Below, one piece after another: positions 56,531 through 64,000 of a stretch of 64,000 bases of DNA. Every line of letters begins with the position of its first letter. Position 1 is the stretch's first letter. The stretch comes from Actinomadura harenae (GTDB lineage Bacteria; Actinomycetota; Actinomycetes; Streptosporangiales; Streptosporangiaceae). The notes beneath the pieces are model-generated. The model did not search any database. It was not told the origin of the DNA and saw only the letters and a program-made list of their open reading frames with translations. The translations under genes were made by a program, and so were the position numbers. The stretch is from positions 62,001-126,000 of the forward strand of contig NZ_RFFG01000011.1 in the NCBI RefSeq assembly GCF_003696215.1, given 5' to 3'.

Positions 56531-57952
56531 GTGAGCCAGGTGACGGGGCCGCTCGGCTACCGCGACGCGATCGGCGCGATCATGAGCCGTGGGGTCGAGT
56601 GGGACATCGATCCGACCCTCGACCGGGTCCGTGACCTGGTCGACGTCCTCGGCGAGCCGCAGCGGTCGTATCCGGTGATCCACGTGGCGGGCACCAACGG
56701 CAAGTCCAGCACCGCCCGGCTGATCGAGGCGCTGCTGCGCGAGCGGGGCCTGCGCACGGGCCTGTACACCAGCCCCGAGCTGACCACCCTGCGCGAGCGC
56801 ATCGCGATCGACGGCGAGCCCATCTCCGAGGAGCGGTTCGTCGAGGTCTACGAGGACGTCAAGCCCTACGTCGACCTGATCGACACCAAGAACGACACGA
56901 AGCTGTCGTTCTTCGAGGTCCTGACGGCGATGGCGTTCGCGGCCTTCGCCGACGCTCCGGTCGACGTCGCGGTCGTCGAGGTCGGCATGGGCGGCTCCTG
57001 GGACGCCACCAACGTCGCCGACGGCACCGTCGCGGTGATCACCCCGGTCGGCCTCGACCACACCGCCTACCTGGGCGAGACCGTCGAGGAGATCGCGGCC
57101 GAGAAGGCCGGGATCATCAAGCCCGGCCAGATCGTGGTGATCGAGCAGCAGCAGCTCCCGGCCGCCGAGGTGCTGCTCGGCCGGGTCGCCGAGGTCGGCG
57201 CGGTCGCGGCCCGCGAGGGCATCGAGTACGGCGTCGTCCACCGCGACGTGGCGTTCGGCGGCCAGATGATCTCGGTCCGCGGGCTGCACGGCGCCTACGA
57301 CGAGATCTTCCTGCCGCTGTTCGGCGAGCACCAGGCCAGCAACGCGGCGACCGCCCTCGCGGCCGTCGAGGCGTTCGCGTCCGGTGCGCCGACCCTGGGC
57401 GAGCACAACCTCGAGGCCGCCACCCGCATCGCGGCCGGCGCCGACTACACCGGTGGCGACGACGGCCAGCTCGACCCGGCGCTGGTGCGCAGCGGGTTCG
57501 CCCAGTCCGCCTCGCCGGGCCGCCTGGAGGTCGCCCGCACCGGCCCGACCGTGCTGATCGACTCCTCGCACAACCCCGCCGGAATGGCCGCGACGGTCAA
57601 CACGATCACCGAGTCGTTCGGGTTCACCCGGCTCGTCGGCGTCCTCGCGATCGCCTCCGACAAGGACGTGGCGGGCGTGCTCGACGAGCTCGAACCCGTC
57701 ATGGCCGAGCTCGTCGTCACCCGCAACGCCTCGCCGCGCTCGCTGTCGCCGGAGGAACTCGCGGAGGTCGCCGAGGGTGCGTTCGGCTCCGAGCGCGTGC
57801 ACGTCGTCGACCGGCTCGACGACGCGATCGACCGCGCCATCGGCCTGGCCGAGGAGACCGGCGAGTACCGGGGCGCGGGCGTGCTGATCACCGGCTCGGT
57901 CGTCACCGCCGGCGAGGCGCGGACCCTGCTGCGCGTGGGAGAGGGCCGATGA
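56531..57952 (+). CDS. folC: Bifunctional folylpolyglutamate/dihydrofolate synthase
   Basis: 473 residues. Signature HVAGTNGKSSTARLIEALL (P-loop), VGMGGSWDATNV, ITPVGLDHTAYLGETVEEIAAEKAGI in parts, and C-terminal DSSHNPAG with GVLAIASDKDV. Adds glutamate to dihydropteroate/folates. GTG at 56531 is preceded by CAGGGA; another GTG lies three codons on. It overlaps the DUF4233 gene by ATGA, the conserved actinobacterial order. Confidence 0.92.
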   Translation: MSQVTGPLGYRDAIGAIMSRGVEWDIDPTLDRVRDLVDVLGEPQRSYPVIHVAGTNGKSSTARLIEALLRERGLRTGLYTSPELTTLRERIAIDGEPISEERFVEVYEDVKPYVDLIDTKNDTKLSFFEVLTAMAFAAFADAPVDVAVVEVGMGGSWDATNVADGTVAVITPVGLDHTAYLGETVEEIAAEKAGIIKPGQIVVIEQQQLPAAEVLLGRVAEVGAVAAREGIEYGVVHRDVAFGGQMISVRGLHGAYDEIFLPLFGEHQASNAATALAAVEAFASGAPTLGEHNLEAATRIAAGADYTGGDDGQLDPALVRSGFAQSASPGRLEVARTGPTVLIDSSHNPAGMAATVNTITESFGFTRLVGVLAIASDKDVAGVLDELEPVMAELVVTRNASPRSLSPEELAEVAEGAFGSERVHVVDRLDDAIDRAIGLAEETGEYRGAGVLITGSVVTAGEARTLLRVGEGR

Positions 57953-58275
57953 ACCCGGAACGCCGCCTGTACTCGACGGTCCTCGCCTGCGAGGCCGTCG
58001 TCATCGGGCTCGCGATCCCGGTCGCGATCTCGGTGCAGAAGGTGGACGGCTCGGTCGCGGGCTCGGTCGGCGGCGTCCTCGCGGTGCTGTGCCTCCTGGC
58101 CTGCGGCGTGATGGGCCGTCCGTGGGGCTTCGCGGTCGGCACCGTCCTGCAGGTCCTGGTGCTCCTGACCGGCTTCATGGTCCCGATGATGTTCATCCTC
58201 GGAGTGCTGTTCGGCGCACTCTGGGGAACGGCCTTTTGGCTGGGACGCCAGGCGGAAAAGGCTCAGGCGCGCTAA
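57949..58275 (+). CDS. DUF4233 membrane protein
   Basis: 108 residues, with four hydrophobic segments: TVLACEAVVIGLAIPVAI, SVGGVLAVLCLLACGVM, GFAVGTVLQVLVLLTGFM and MMFILGVLFGALWGTAFWL. The family occurs almost always after folC in actinobacteria; biochemical role unknown. Starts at ATG 57949 overlapping folC's stop, so translationally coupled. Confidence 0.85.
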   Translation: MNPERRLYSTVLACEAVVIGLAIPVAISVQKVDGSVAGSVGGVLAVLCLLACGVMGRPWGFAVGTVLQVLVLLTGFMVPMMFILGVLFGALWGTAFWLGRQAEKAQAR

Positions 58276-58384
58276 ATTCCCGGGGAAGGCAGCCGAATTC
58301 CGCCCGCCATAATTCGCCATTAGGAAATAGCGAACATTCTGGACATCATGATCTGGCGGGCGGCCTTTCCGTAGGAGCAAGGCC

Positions 58385-61300
58385 GTGTCCTCCTCGAGCC
58401 AGCAGCCACGCCGCCCGTCCCCGCAGCCCGCCGACCCCTGCCCGGACGCAGCGCCGGACACAGCACTGGACGCAGTGCCGGACGCCGCGCCGCACACAGC
58501 GCCGGACAGGGCACCGGACACGGCCGACACCCCGGTCCGTCCCGACGGGCCGACGGTGATCCTGCCGCACGGCGTCCACCGGCCGGACGGCGCGAGGCCC
58601 CCGGCCCCGTCCCGGGCCGAGCACCCCGACGCCGACACGCCCGTCCGTCCCGACGGCCCCACGGCGGTCCTCCCGCACAGCGTCCTCCGCCCGCGCGCGG
58701 AGCACCCCGGGCACGACACCCCGGAGCCTCCGGCCGCCCGTCCGGACGACCCGACGATGACCCTCCCGCCCGGCCACCGGCCGCCGCCGGAGGAGTTCCC
58801 GCAGGCCGGCGCCCCGGGAACCTTCGGCGAGCCCCACCACACCGGCGCACCGGCCGCCGCCGCGCCCCCGCACTCGTGGCCCGACCCGCCGCCCGCGCAC
58901 GAATACTGGCGAAGGGACGACCCCGCCGCCCTACCGCAGGACCCCGTCCACGGGTTCACCGAATCCTCGCAGCCGTCCTACGCCGAATCCCCGCAGCCGT
59001 CCTACGCCGAGTCCGCGCCGCCGTCCTACGCCGAGCCCTCGCACGCGGCCGCGCCGAACCCGGCGGGCCCGTTCCACCCCGAGCCCCCGCAGATGGACGC
59101 GCCGAATCCCGTGCGGCCACGTCATGCCGAACCCGCTCAAGGGGATGCGCCGCACCCGGAGCGGTCGTTCCGCGCCGAGTTCTCATCGGCGGACGCTCTG
59201 GATCCCTCGGTGCCGATCCCCAGCCGGTTCTCAGTGGCGGAGGGCCCGGAGCCCGCCTCGCCGTCCACCGGCGGGCACCCGTGGGCGGGTGTTCCGGAGC
59301 CCTCCGTTCCGCCGTCCCAGGGCGAGTTCGCTCCGCCGTGCGCGCCGGAAGCGAGCCCGCCGTCCACGGGCGAGCCCTACGCGGCGGGTCTGCCCGAACC
59401 CGCGTGGGGCGCGCAGGACGACGTCCTCCGGCCGAGCGTGCCGCGCGCCGCCGAGCCGCTGGCGCTGCCGTTGCCCGAGTTCCCGCAGGCCGCCGGGTAT
59501 CCGTGGGCCACCGTGCCGCCTCATGAGGAGGAGCGGCGCCCGCAACCCACCGCCCCTGCGGAGAACGAGACCGGCTGGCCGAACACACCGGGAGCCGCGA
59601 CCTCCTCGCACGACGGACTTCCTCCCTTGGGCGTGTCGAATCCCGCCGGTCTGTCCCCGGGAGAGCCCTCGTGGGCGGACGCCCCCGATCCGCACCGTCC
59701 GGAAGCCGCCGCGCCCCTGCACGGTGAGGCCCCCTGGACGGGCGTGCCGATCCCCGGCGTCCCGCGTGACGAGTCGCAGCAGGCGGACGGGGGCGTGCCT
59801 CGACGGACAGGTGACCCTCTGCGTGGGGAGGTCCCCTGGACCGAGGTGCCGGTCCCTGGCGTCCCGCGTGACGACGTGCAGCAGGCGGACGAAGACGCGC
59901 CTCTGAGCCGGGAGGTCCCCTGGGCGGCCGCGCCGGTTCCCGGCCTCTCCGGTGATGAGGTGCACCCGGCGGTGGAGGCCGTTCCGGAGGACGACTCGGA
60001 CGCCGCCGCGATGGCGCGCGGTGAGCGGCTCTGGGTGAAGGTGCCGATGCCCACCACGCCCCCTCAGGACGAGGCCGTTGCGGGCGCGGCCGCCAAGCCG
60101 CCCAAGGGGGGCCTTTCTCGGTCACCGTCCGCACGCGAGGCCGAAGGCGAGGCCGAGGGGCCCGCCGGGATCAGGGACGTCGCGGCGACACTGGCCGCGC
60201 TCGCGGTGATCGTCGTGGCGGTTCCGGCCGCGGTGCTGGTCCTGCCGGACACGTCCGCCAACGTGGTCGACCAGGCGGGCCGGGCGCTCGGCCTCGCGCC
60301 GGACGAGTACGGCGGCCTGCTGCGCGCCACCGGACTGAGCGTTCCGGTGCTGCTGGGAGCCGTCCCCGTCGGGGCGGTCGCGGCGCGGCGCCTCGGGGCG
60401 CGGCCGACGCTGTTCGCGGGCGTCGCGCTGCTGCTGGCGGGGCTCCTCGGCGTCGCACGGGCCGACACGGTTCCGCTGGTCGGAGCGGTGCGGGCGGCGC
60501 AGGGGATGGGCGCCGGGCTGATCCTGCCCGCGACGCTCGTCCTCGCCTGGGAACGCGGCGGACGGCTCGCGTCGGCGCTCTGGTCGGGCGTGCTCGTCGC
60601 GTCCCTCCTCGGAGCGATGCCGCTCGCGCTGGCCCGCGTCCCGCTGCCGGACGGCGGATCCGCGCCGCGGCACGTCACCGACTGGCACGCCTCGCTCGCG
60701 CCGTTCCCGTGGGCCGCGGTCGCGGTCGCGTGCGTCCTGCCGTTCTGCCTGCTTCTGCGCGGACGCCGAGGACGGCTGCCGGCGTCCAGGCACACCGAGC
60801 GCGGACAGCTCGTCCTGCCGCTGGCCCCGGCGGCGGGGTTCGCGTTCATCGCGGTCGTCACCACCTACGGCTGGTCCCCGGGCGGACGGCTCGTGCTCGC
60901 CGGGCTGGCGCTGCTCGGCCTGGCCGGGCTCGCCTTCGTCGGCAGCCGGGACGCCACGGCGGGCAGCCCGCTCGGCGCGGCCGTCGTCATGGTGACGACC
61001 GGGCTGCTCGCCTACCCGGTGGCCGCGCCCCTCGCCGGGATCACCGCGGTCGCCGCGCGCAACGGGGACGGCACGTCCGGCGCGATGTACCTGCCGTTCG
61101 CCGCCGGGACGGCGTCCGCCCTGGTCGCGGCCCTGATCGCCGCCTGGCTGCCGAGGCGCGCGGCACGCGTCGCGGTGCTCGCCGCGCACGCCCTGCTGGT
61201 CCTCGCGACGCTGCCGCCGCTGCTGGCCTCCGTCGCGCACGTCCCGGACTCGGCGCACATCCCGGCCGTCGCGACCGCCTCGATGATCGCGCTCGGCGCG

Positions 61301-61609
61301 GGCGCGGGCCTCGCGCTCGCCGTGTCCCTGCGCGAGGCGGGCGTCGCGGGCGCGCTGTTCGGGCTGTCGCTGTGCTTCCCCGCCGTCCTCACCGGACAGC
61401 TCGTGGTGCTGTCGCTCCAGGCCGGATGGCTCCAGCCCGCGCCGACCACCACGGCGGCCCAGCTGGTCGCGCTGACCGGCGGCTACCGGGCCTGGCTCGG
61501 CGCCGCCGCCGTCCTCACCCTCCTGCTCGCCGCCGCCGGACGCGCCGCCACCCGCGGGCGCCCGAGGCCCGGCGGGAACCGGAGCAGAGCGAGCGCCTCG
61601 GTACAGTAA
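58385..61609 (+). CDS. Giant proline-rich protein with MFS-like C-terminal domain
   Basis: 1074 residues. The first about 590 are Pro/Ala/Glu-rich and repetitive: QPSYAES-type units (about 195-220) and [17 protein letters not shown] / [17 protein letters not shown] units (about 445-530). From about 595 there are at least 12 hydrophobic helices in a major-facilitator-like arrangement ([50 protein letters not shown]). The substrate is unknown. GTG at 58385 follows AGGAGCAAGG. It lies between DUF4233 and ndk, which are usually close neighbours. Confidence 0.75.
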   Translation: MSSSSQQPRRPSPQPADPCPDAAPDTALDAVPDAAPHTAPDRAPDTADTPVRPDGPTVILPHGVHRPDGARPPAPSRAEHPDADTPVRPDGPTAVLPHSVLRPRAEHPGHDTPEPPAARPDDPTMTLPPGHRPPPEEFPQAGAPGTFGEPHHTGAPAAAAPPHSWPDPPPAHEYWRRDDPAALPQDPVHGFTESSQPSYAESPQPSYAESAPPSYAEPSHAAAPNPAGPFHPEPPQMDAPNPVRPRHAEPAQGDAPHPERSFRAEFSSADALDPSVPIPSRFSVAEGPEPASPSTGGHPWAGVPEPSVPPSQGEFAPPCAPEASPPSTGEPYAAGLPEPAWGAQDDVLRPSVPRAAEPLALPLPEFPQAAGYPWATVPPHEEERRPQPTAPAENETGWPNTPGAATSSHDGLPPLGVSNPAGLSPGEPSWADAPDPHRPEAAAPLHGEAPWTGVPIPGVPRDESQQADGGVPRRTGDPLRGEVPWTEVPVPGVPRDDVQQADEDAPLSREVPWAAAPVPGLSGDEVHPAVEAVPEDDSDAAAMARGERLWVKVPMPTTPPQDEAVAGAAAKPPKGGLSRSPSAREAEGEAEGPAGIRDVAATLAALAVIVVAVPAAVLVLPDTSANVVDQAGRALGLAPDEYGGLLRATGLSVPVLLGAVPVGAVAARRLGARPTLFAGVALLLAGLLGVARADTVPLVGAVRAAQGMGAGLILPATLVLAWERGGRLASALWSGVLVASLLGAMPLALARVPLPDGGSAPRHVTDWHASLAPFPWAAVAVACVLPFCLLLRGRRGRLPASRHTERGQLVLPLAPAAGFAFIAVVTTYGWSPGGRLVLAGLALLGLAGLAFVGSRDATAGSPLGAAVVMVTTGLLAYPVAAPLAGITAVAARNGDGTSGAMYLPFAAGTASALVAALIAAWLPRRAARVAVLAAHALLVLATLPPLLASVAHVPDSAHIPAVATASMIALGAGAGLALAVSLREAGVAGALFGLSLCFPAVLTGQLVVLSLQAGWLQPAPTTTAAQLVALTGGYRAWLGAAAVLTLLLAAAGRAATRGRPRPGGNRSRASASVQ

Positions 61610-61677
61610 GCACTGGCGTCACGCCCCGGCGCGGTCCGCGCCACCCACGATCCCGTTTTTCCTTGAGGAGATACTCC

Positions 61678-62088
61678 GTGTCCGAGCGCACTCTTGTCCT
61701 GGTCAAGCCCGACGGCGTCCGCCGCGGCGTGGTCGGCGAGGTCATCTCGCGGATCGAGCGCAAGGGCCTGAAGCTCGTCGCTCTGGAGCTCAAGAACCTG
61801 AAGCGCGAGACCGCCGAGGCGCACTACGAGGAGCACAGCGAGAAGCCGTTCTTCGGCGACCTCGTCGACTTCATCACCGGCGGCCCGCTGGTCGCGCTGG
61901 TCGTCGAGGGCCCGCGCGCCATCGAGGCGTTCCGCGCGCTGGCCGGCGCCACCGACCCGGTCTCCGCCACGCCCGGCACCATCCGCGGCGACTTCGCGCT
62001 GGAGATCGGCGAGAACATCGTTCACGGCTCCGACTCCACCTACTCCGCCGACCGCGAGATCAAGCTCTTCTTCCCCGAGCTGGGCTGA
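61678..62088 (+). CDS. ndk: Nucleoside diphosphate kinase
   Basis: 136 residues. Nearly consensus: [50 protein letters not shown] and the catalytic His in NIVHGSDS. Transfers gamma-phosphate between NTPs and NDPs. GTG at 61678 follows GAGGAGATACTCC. Followed by a terminator and mreB. Confidence 0.97.
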   Translation: MSERTLVLVKPDGVRRGVVGEVISRIERKGLKLVALELKNLKRETAEAHYEEHSEKPFFGDLVDFITGGPLVALVVEGPRAIEAFRALAGATDPVSATPGTIRGDFALEIGENIVHGSDSTYSADREIKLFFPELG

Positions 62089-62549
62089 CCCGCCCGAGCG
62101 GATCACCGGCACCGGGCCGTCGCGGGGACACCCGCCGACACGCCCACCCGTGCCCCGGCGCGCCTCGCGCGCCGGGGCACATCCGCATCCGGCCCCCGCG
62201 CCGCCCGGGTTTTTTTTGATCACTCTCCGTGTTCGCCGCGACGGGCCGCGGTTCATGGACGCCGCGCATTCGCCGCGCGGTTTCGCATCGCTTTCGTGTT
62301 CCCGGCGTCCCGTATCCGTGGGGTTTCCGCGCCCGCTTTCCGGCGCCCCTGTTTGGCGGGACGGGACGGGGGTAGACACGCGGGTCTGAATCATTCGGGC
62401 GCGCGGGTGTTTTCCGCGTAACGTGCCTGGTCACGGTGTGGAATCGGACGTCATGCCGCCGGAGGGGCGACCGCCCGGCGCCGCGTGGGCACGTTACGAT
62501 GGGGACGCCGCTCTGCACGCCCGACAAGCATGAAGGGCTCCCTTTCTTC
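62089..62549. other. Intergenic region ndk-mreB (461 bp)
   Basis: Holds the ndk terminator, an unusual run of eight T at 62211-62218 followed by GATCAC, a region of mixed GC (62219-62300), an inverted AGAC/GTCT pair at about 62373-62387, and GAAGGG (62532-62537) as the probable mreB SD. No ORF with supportable coding character. Likely contains the mreB promoter and a long leader. Confidence 0.5.
62150..62180 (+). terminator. ndk terminator
   Basis: GTGCCCCGGCGCGC (62150-62163) pairs perfectly with GCGCGCCGGGGCAC (62167-62180) around CTC. Confidence 0.88.
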
Positions 62550-63584
62550 ATGGGTAACAAGCTGTCGTTCCTTGGCCGTGACATGGCGGTCGACCTAGGC
62601 ACCGCGAACACACTGGTGTACGTGCGCGGGCGCGGCATCGTGCTGAACGAACCGTCCGTCGTCGCGATCAACACCAACACGGGCAAGATCGTGGCGGTCG
62701 GCATCGAGGCGAAGCGGATGATCGGCCGGACGCCCGGCAACATCGTCGCGGTCCGCCCGCTCAAGGACGGCGTCATCGCCGACTTCGACGTCACCGAGCG
62801 CATGCTGCGCTACTTCATCCAGAAGGTGCACAAGCGCCGGCACTTCGCCAAGCCGCGGATCGTGGTGGCGGTGCCGTCCGGGATCACCGGGGTGGAGCAG
62901 CGCGCCGTCAAGGAGGCCGGCTACCAGGCCGGCGCCCGCCGCGTGTACATCATCGAGGAGCCCATGGCCGCCGCGATCGGCGCCGGGCTCCCGGTGTACG
63001 AGCCGACCGGCAACATGGTCGTCGACATCGGGGGAGGCACCACCGAGGTCGCCATAATCTCCCTCGGCGGGATCGTGACGAGCCAGTCCGTCCGGGTCGG
63101 CGGGGACGAGCTCGACCAGGCCATCATCAGCTTCTCCAAGAAGGAGTACTCGCTGATGCTCGGCGAGCGCACCGCCGAGGAGATCAAGATGGCGATCGGG
63201 TCGGCCTACCCCGGCGGCGACGACGAGCCGCACGCCGAGATCCGCGGCCGGGACCTGGTGTCCGGGCTGCCGAAGACCGTGGTGATCTCCGCCGAGGAGG
63301 TGCGCCGCGCGATCGAGGAGCCGGTGAACGCGATCGTGGACGCCGTGAAGACCACGCTCGACAAGTGCCCGCCCGAGCTGTCCGGCGACATCATGGACCG
63401 GGGCATCGCCCTCACCGGCGGTGGCGCGCTCCTCAAGCACCTGGACGAGCGGCTGCGCGAGGAGACCGGGATGCCGATCCACCTGGTGGACAATCCACTC
63501 GACTCGGTCGTTCTCGGCACCGGCAAGACGGTGGAGGACTTCGACTCGCTGCGTCAGGTGCTGGTACCGGAGTCGCGGCACTGA
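62550..63584 (+). CDS. mreB: Rod-shape determining protein MreB
   Basis: 344 residues of actin-like fold: phosphate 1 [26 protein letters not shown], phosphate 2 [16 protein letters not shown], adenosine motif [14 protein letters not shown]. MreB filaments guide lateral wall or, in actinomycetes, spore-wall synthesis. ATG at 62550 with GAAGGG upstream; an earlier in-frame ATG would add unlikely residues. 32 bp before mreC. Confidence 0.96.
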   Translation: MGNKLSFLGRDMAVDLGTANTLVYVRGRGIVLNEPSVVAINTNTGKIVAVGIEAKRMIGRTPGNIVAVRPLKDGVIADFDVTERMLRYFIQKVHKRRHFAKPRIVVAVPSGITGVEQRAVKEAGYQAGARRVYIIEEPMAAAIGAGLPVYEPTGNMVVDIGGGTTEVAIISLGGIVTSQSVRVGGDELDQAIISFSKKEYSLMLGERTAEEIKMAIGSAYPGGDDEPHAEIRGRDLVSGLPKTVVISAEEVRRAIEEPVNAIVDAVKTTLDKCPPELSGDIMDRGIALTGGGALLKHLDERLREETGMPIHLVDNPLDSVVLGTGKTVEDFDSLRQVLVPESRH

Positions 63585-63616
63585 TCTCCTAGGACGATGG
63601 GACGGGAGGTCCGCGG

Positions 63617-64000
63617 GTGAACGACACCCGACGCAGCCGCATGGTGCTCGGGGCGCTGCTGGTGGTGGCGCTCGCCATGATCACGATCGACTACCGGGGC
63701 GGGGACGACTCGCCGCTGCGCGGCCTGCGCGGCGTCGGGGAGGCCGTGTTCGGCCCGGTCGAGCGCGCCTCGGCGGCCGTGGTCCGCCCGGTGGGCAACG
63801 CCGTCGACGCGATCACCAACGCGCCCGGCGAGCGGCGCCGCGCCGACCGGCTCCAGCGCGAGAACCAGCGCCTGCGCGACCAGCTGCGCGGCACCCAGGT
63901 CGACCAGGGCAAGTCGGCGCAGCTCGACCGGCTGCTCGGCGCGGCCGGGCTCGGCGGCTACAAGATCGTCGCGGCGAACGTGATCTCGGTCGGGCAGGGC
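63617..64000 (+). CDS. mreC: Rod-shape determining protein MreC (5' part)
   Basis: The first 128 codons, running off the window end. Short cytoplasmic start (MNDTRRSRM), TM helix (VLGALLVVALAMITI), then a coiled coil (RADRLQRENQRLRDQLRG) and the beginning of the beta domain (YKIVAANVISVGQG). MreC scaffolds the elongation complex. GTG at 63617 follows GGGAGG. Truncated only by the window. Confidence 0.92.
   Translation, partial: MNDTRRSRMVLGALLVVALAMITIDYRGGDDSPLRGLRGVGEAVFGPVERASAAVVRPVGNAVDAITNAPGERRRADRLQRENQRLRDQLRGTQVDQGKSAQLDRLLGAAGLGGYKIVAANVISVGQG

Overview
This 64 kb window is chromosomal DNA from a high-GC actinomycete. GTG starts are common, coding is dense, and the gene content is typical of the group: SARP/AfsR regulators, an encapsulin-DyP pair, a CBM2 chitinase, duplicated clpP genes, and a folC-DUF4233-ndk-mreBC stretch. 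The overall flavour (several SARP-STAND regulators, secreted hydrolases, zinc-ribbon AIM24 proteins) fits the Streptosporangiales, perhaps Actinomadura-like, but that placement is inference. I see no prophage, insertion sequence or CRISPR array.

Layout. 1-9.4 kb is a regulator block: a full-length AfsR-type SARP; a divergent pair made of a TPR-less SARP whose Walker A lysine is replaced by threonine, and an NB-ARC/TPR protein with no DNA-binding domain; a nitrilase-superfamily enzyme with a long N-terminal extension; and a winged-helix protein whose upstream region carries SARP-style direct repeats. 9.5-18.8 kb holds a PLP-dependent cystathionine enzyme, the encapsulin shell with its DyP peroxidase cargo, a small secreted protein, an AhpD-like protein, an HTH-STAND regulator and a secreted GH3 glycosidase. 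Two tRNA genes (Gly-TCC, Pro-TGG) follow. 19.3-30 kb is accessory metabolism: a zinc alcohol dehydrogenase, alaS behind an elaborate leader, HxlR/YceI, a HAD phosphatase, an overlapping two-gene unit ending in an AbiEii-type nucleotidyltransferase, a chitinase and MarR/cupin. 30-44 kb contains a large secreted peptidase, a two-component system divergent from an MMPL exporter, tex, and an SPFH plus twin zinc-ribbon-AIM24 cluster. 44-64 kb is mostly core genome: tig, clpP1, clpP2, clpX, valS, folC, ndk, mreB and the start of mreC. It is interrupted by proline-rich membrane proteins and an orphan response regulator.

How the genes work together. tig-clpP1-clpP2-clpX is a protein-folding and proteolysis block with a candidate ClgR operator upstream of clpP1. 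DyP and encapsulin overlap by 4 bp, and DyP ends in a shell-targeting peptide. The MarR/cupin, HxlR/YceI and two-component/MMPL pairs are each divergent, with palindromes between them that are plausible operators.

The most novel-looking signals are four. First, the alaS leader: a 42-codon upstream ORF with its own Shine-Dalgarno sequence, Ala codons placed inside nested hairpins, the outer of which sequesters the alaS ribosome-binding site. Second, the split SARP/STAND pair. Third, the FExH-duplicated protein coupled to an AbiEii-like nucleotidyltransferase. Fourth, the SPFH/zinc-ribbon-AIM24 cluster.
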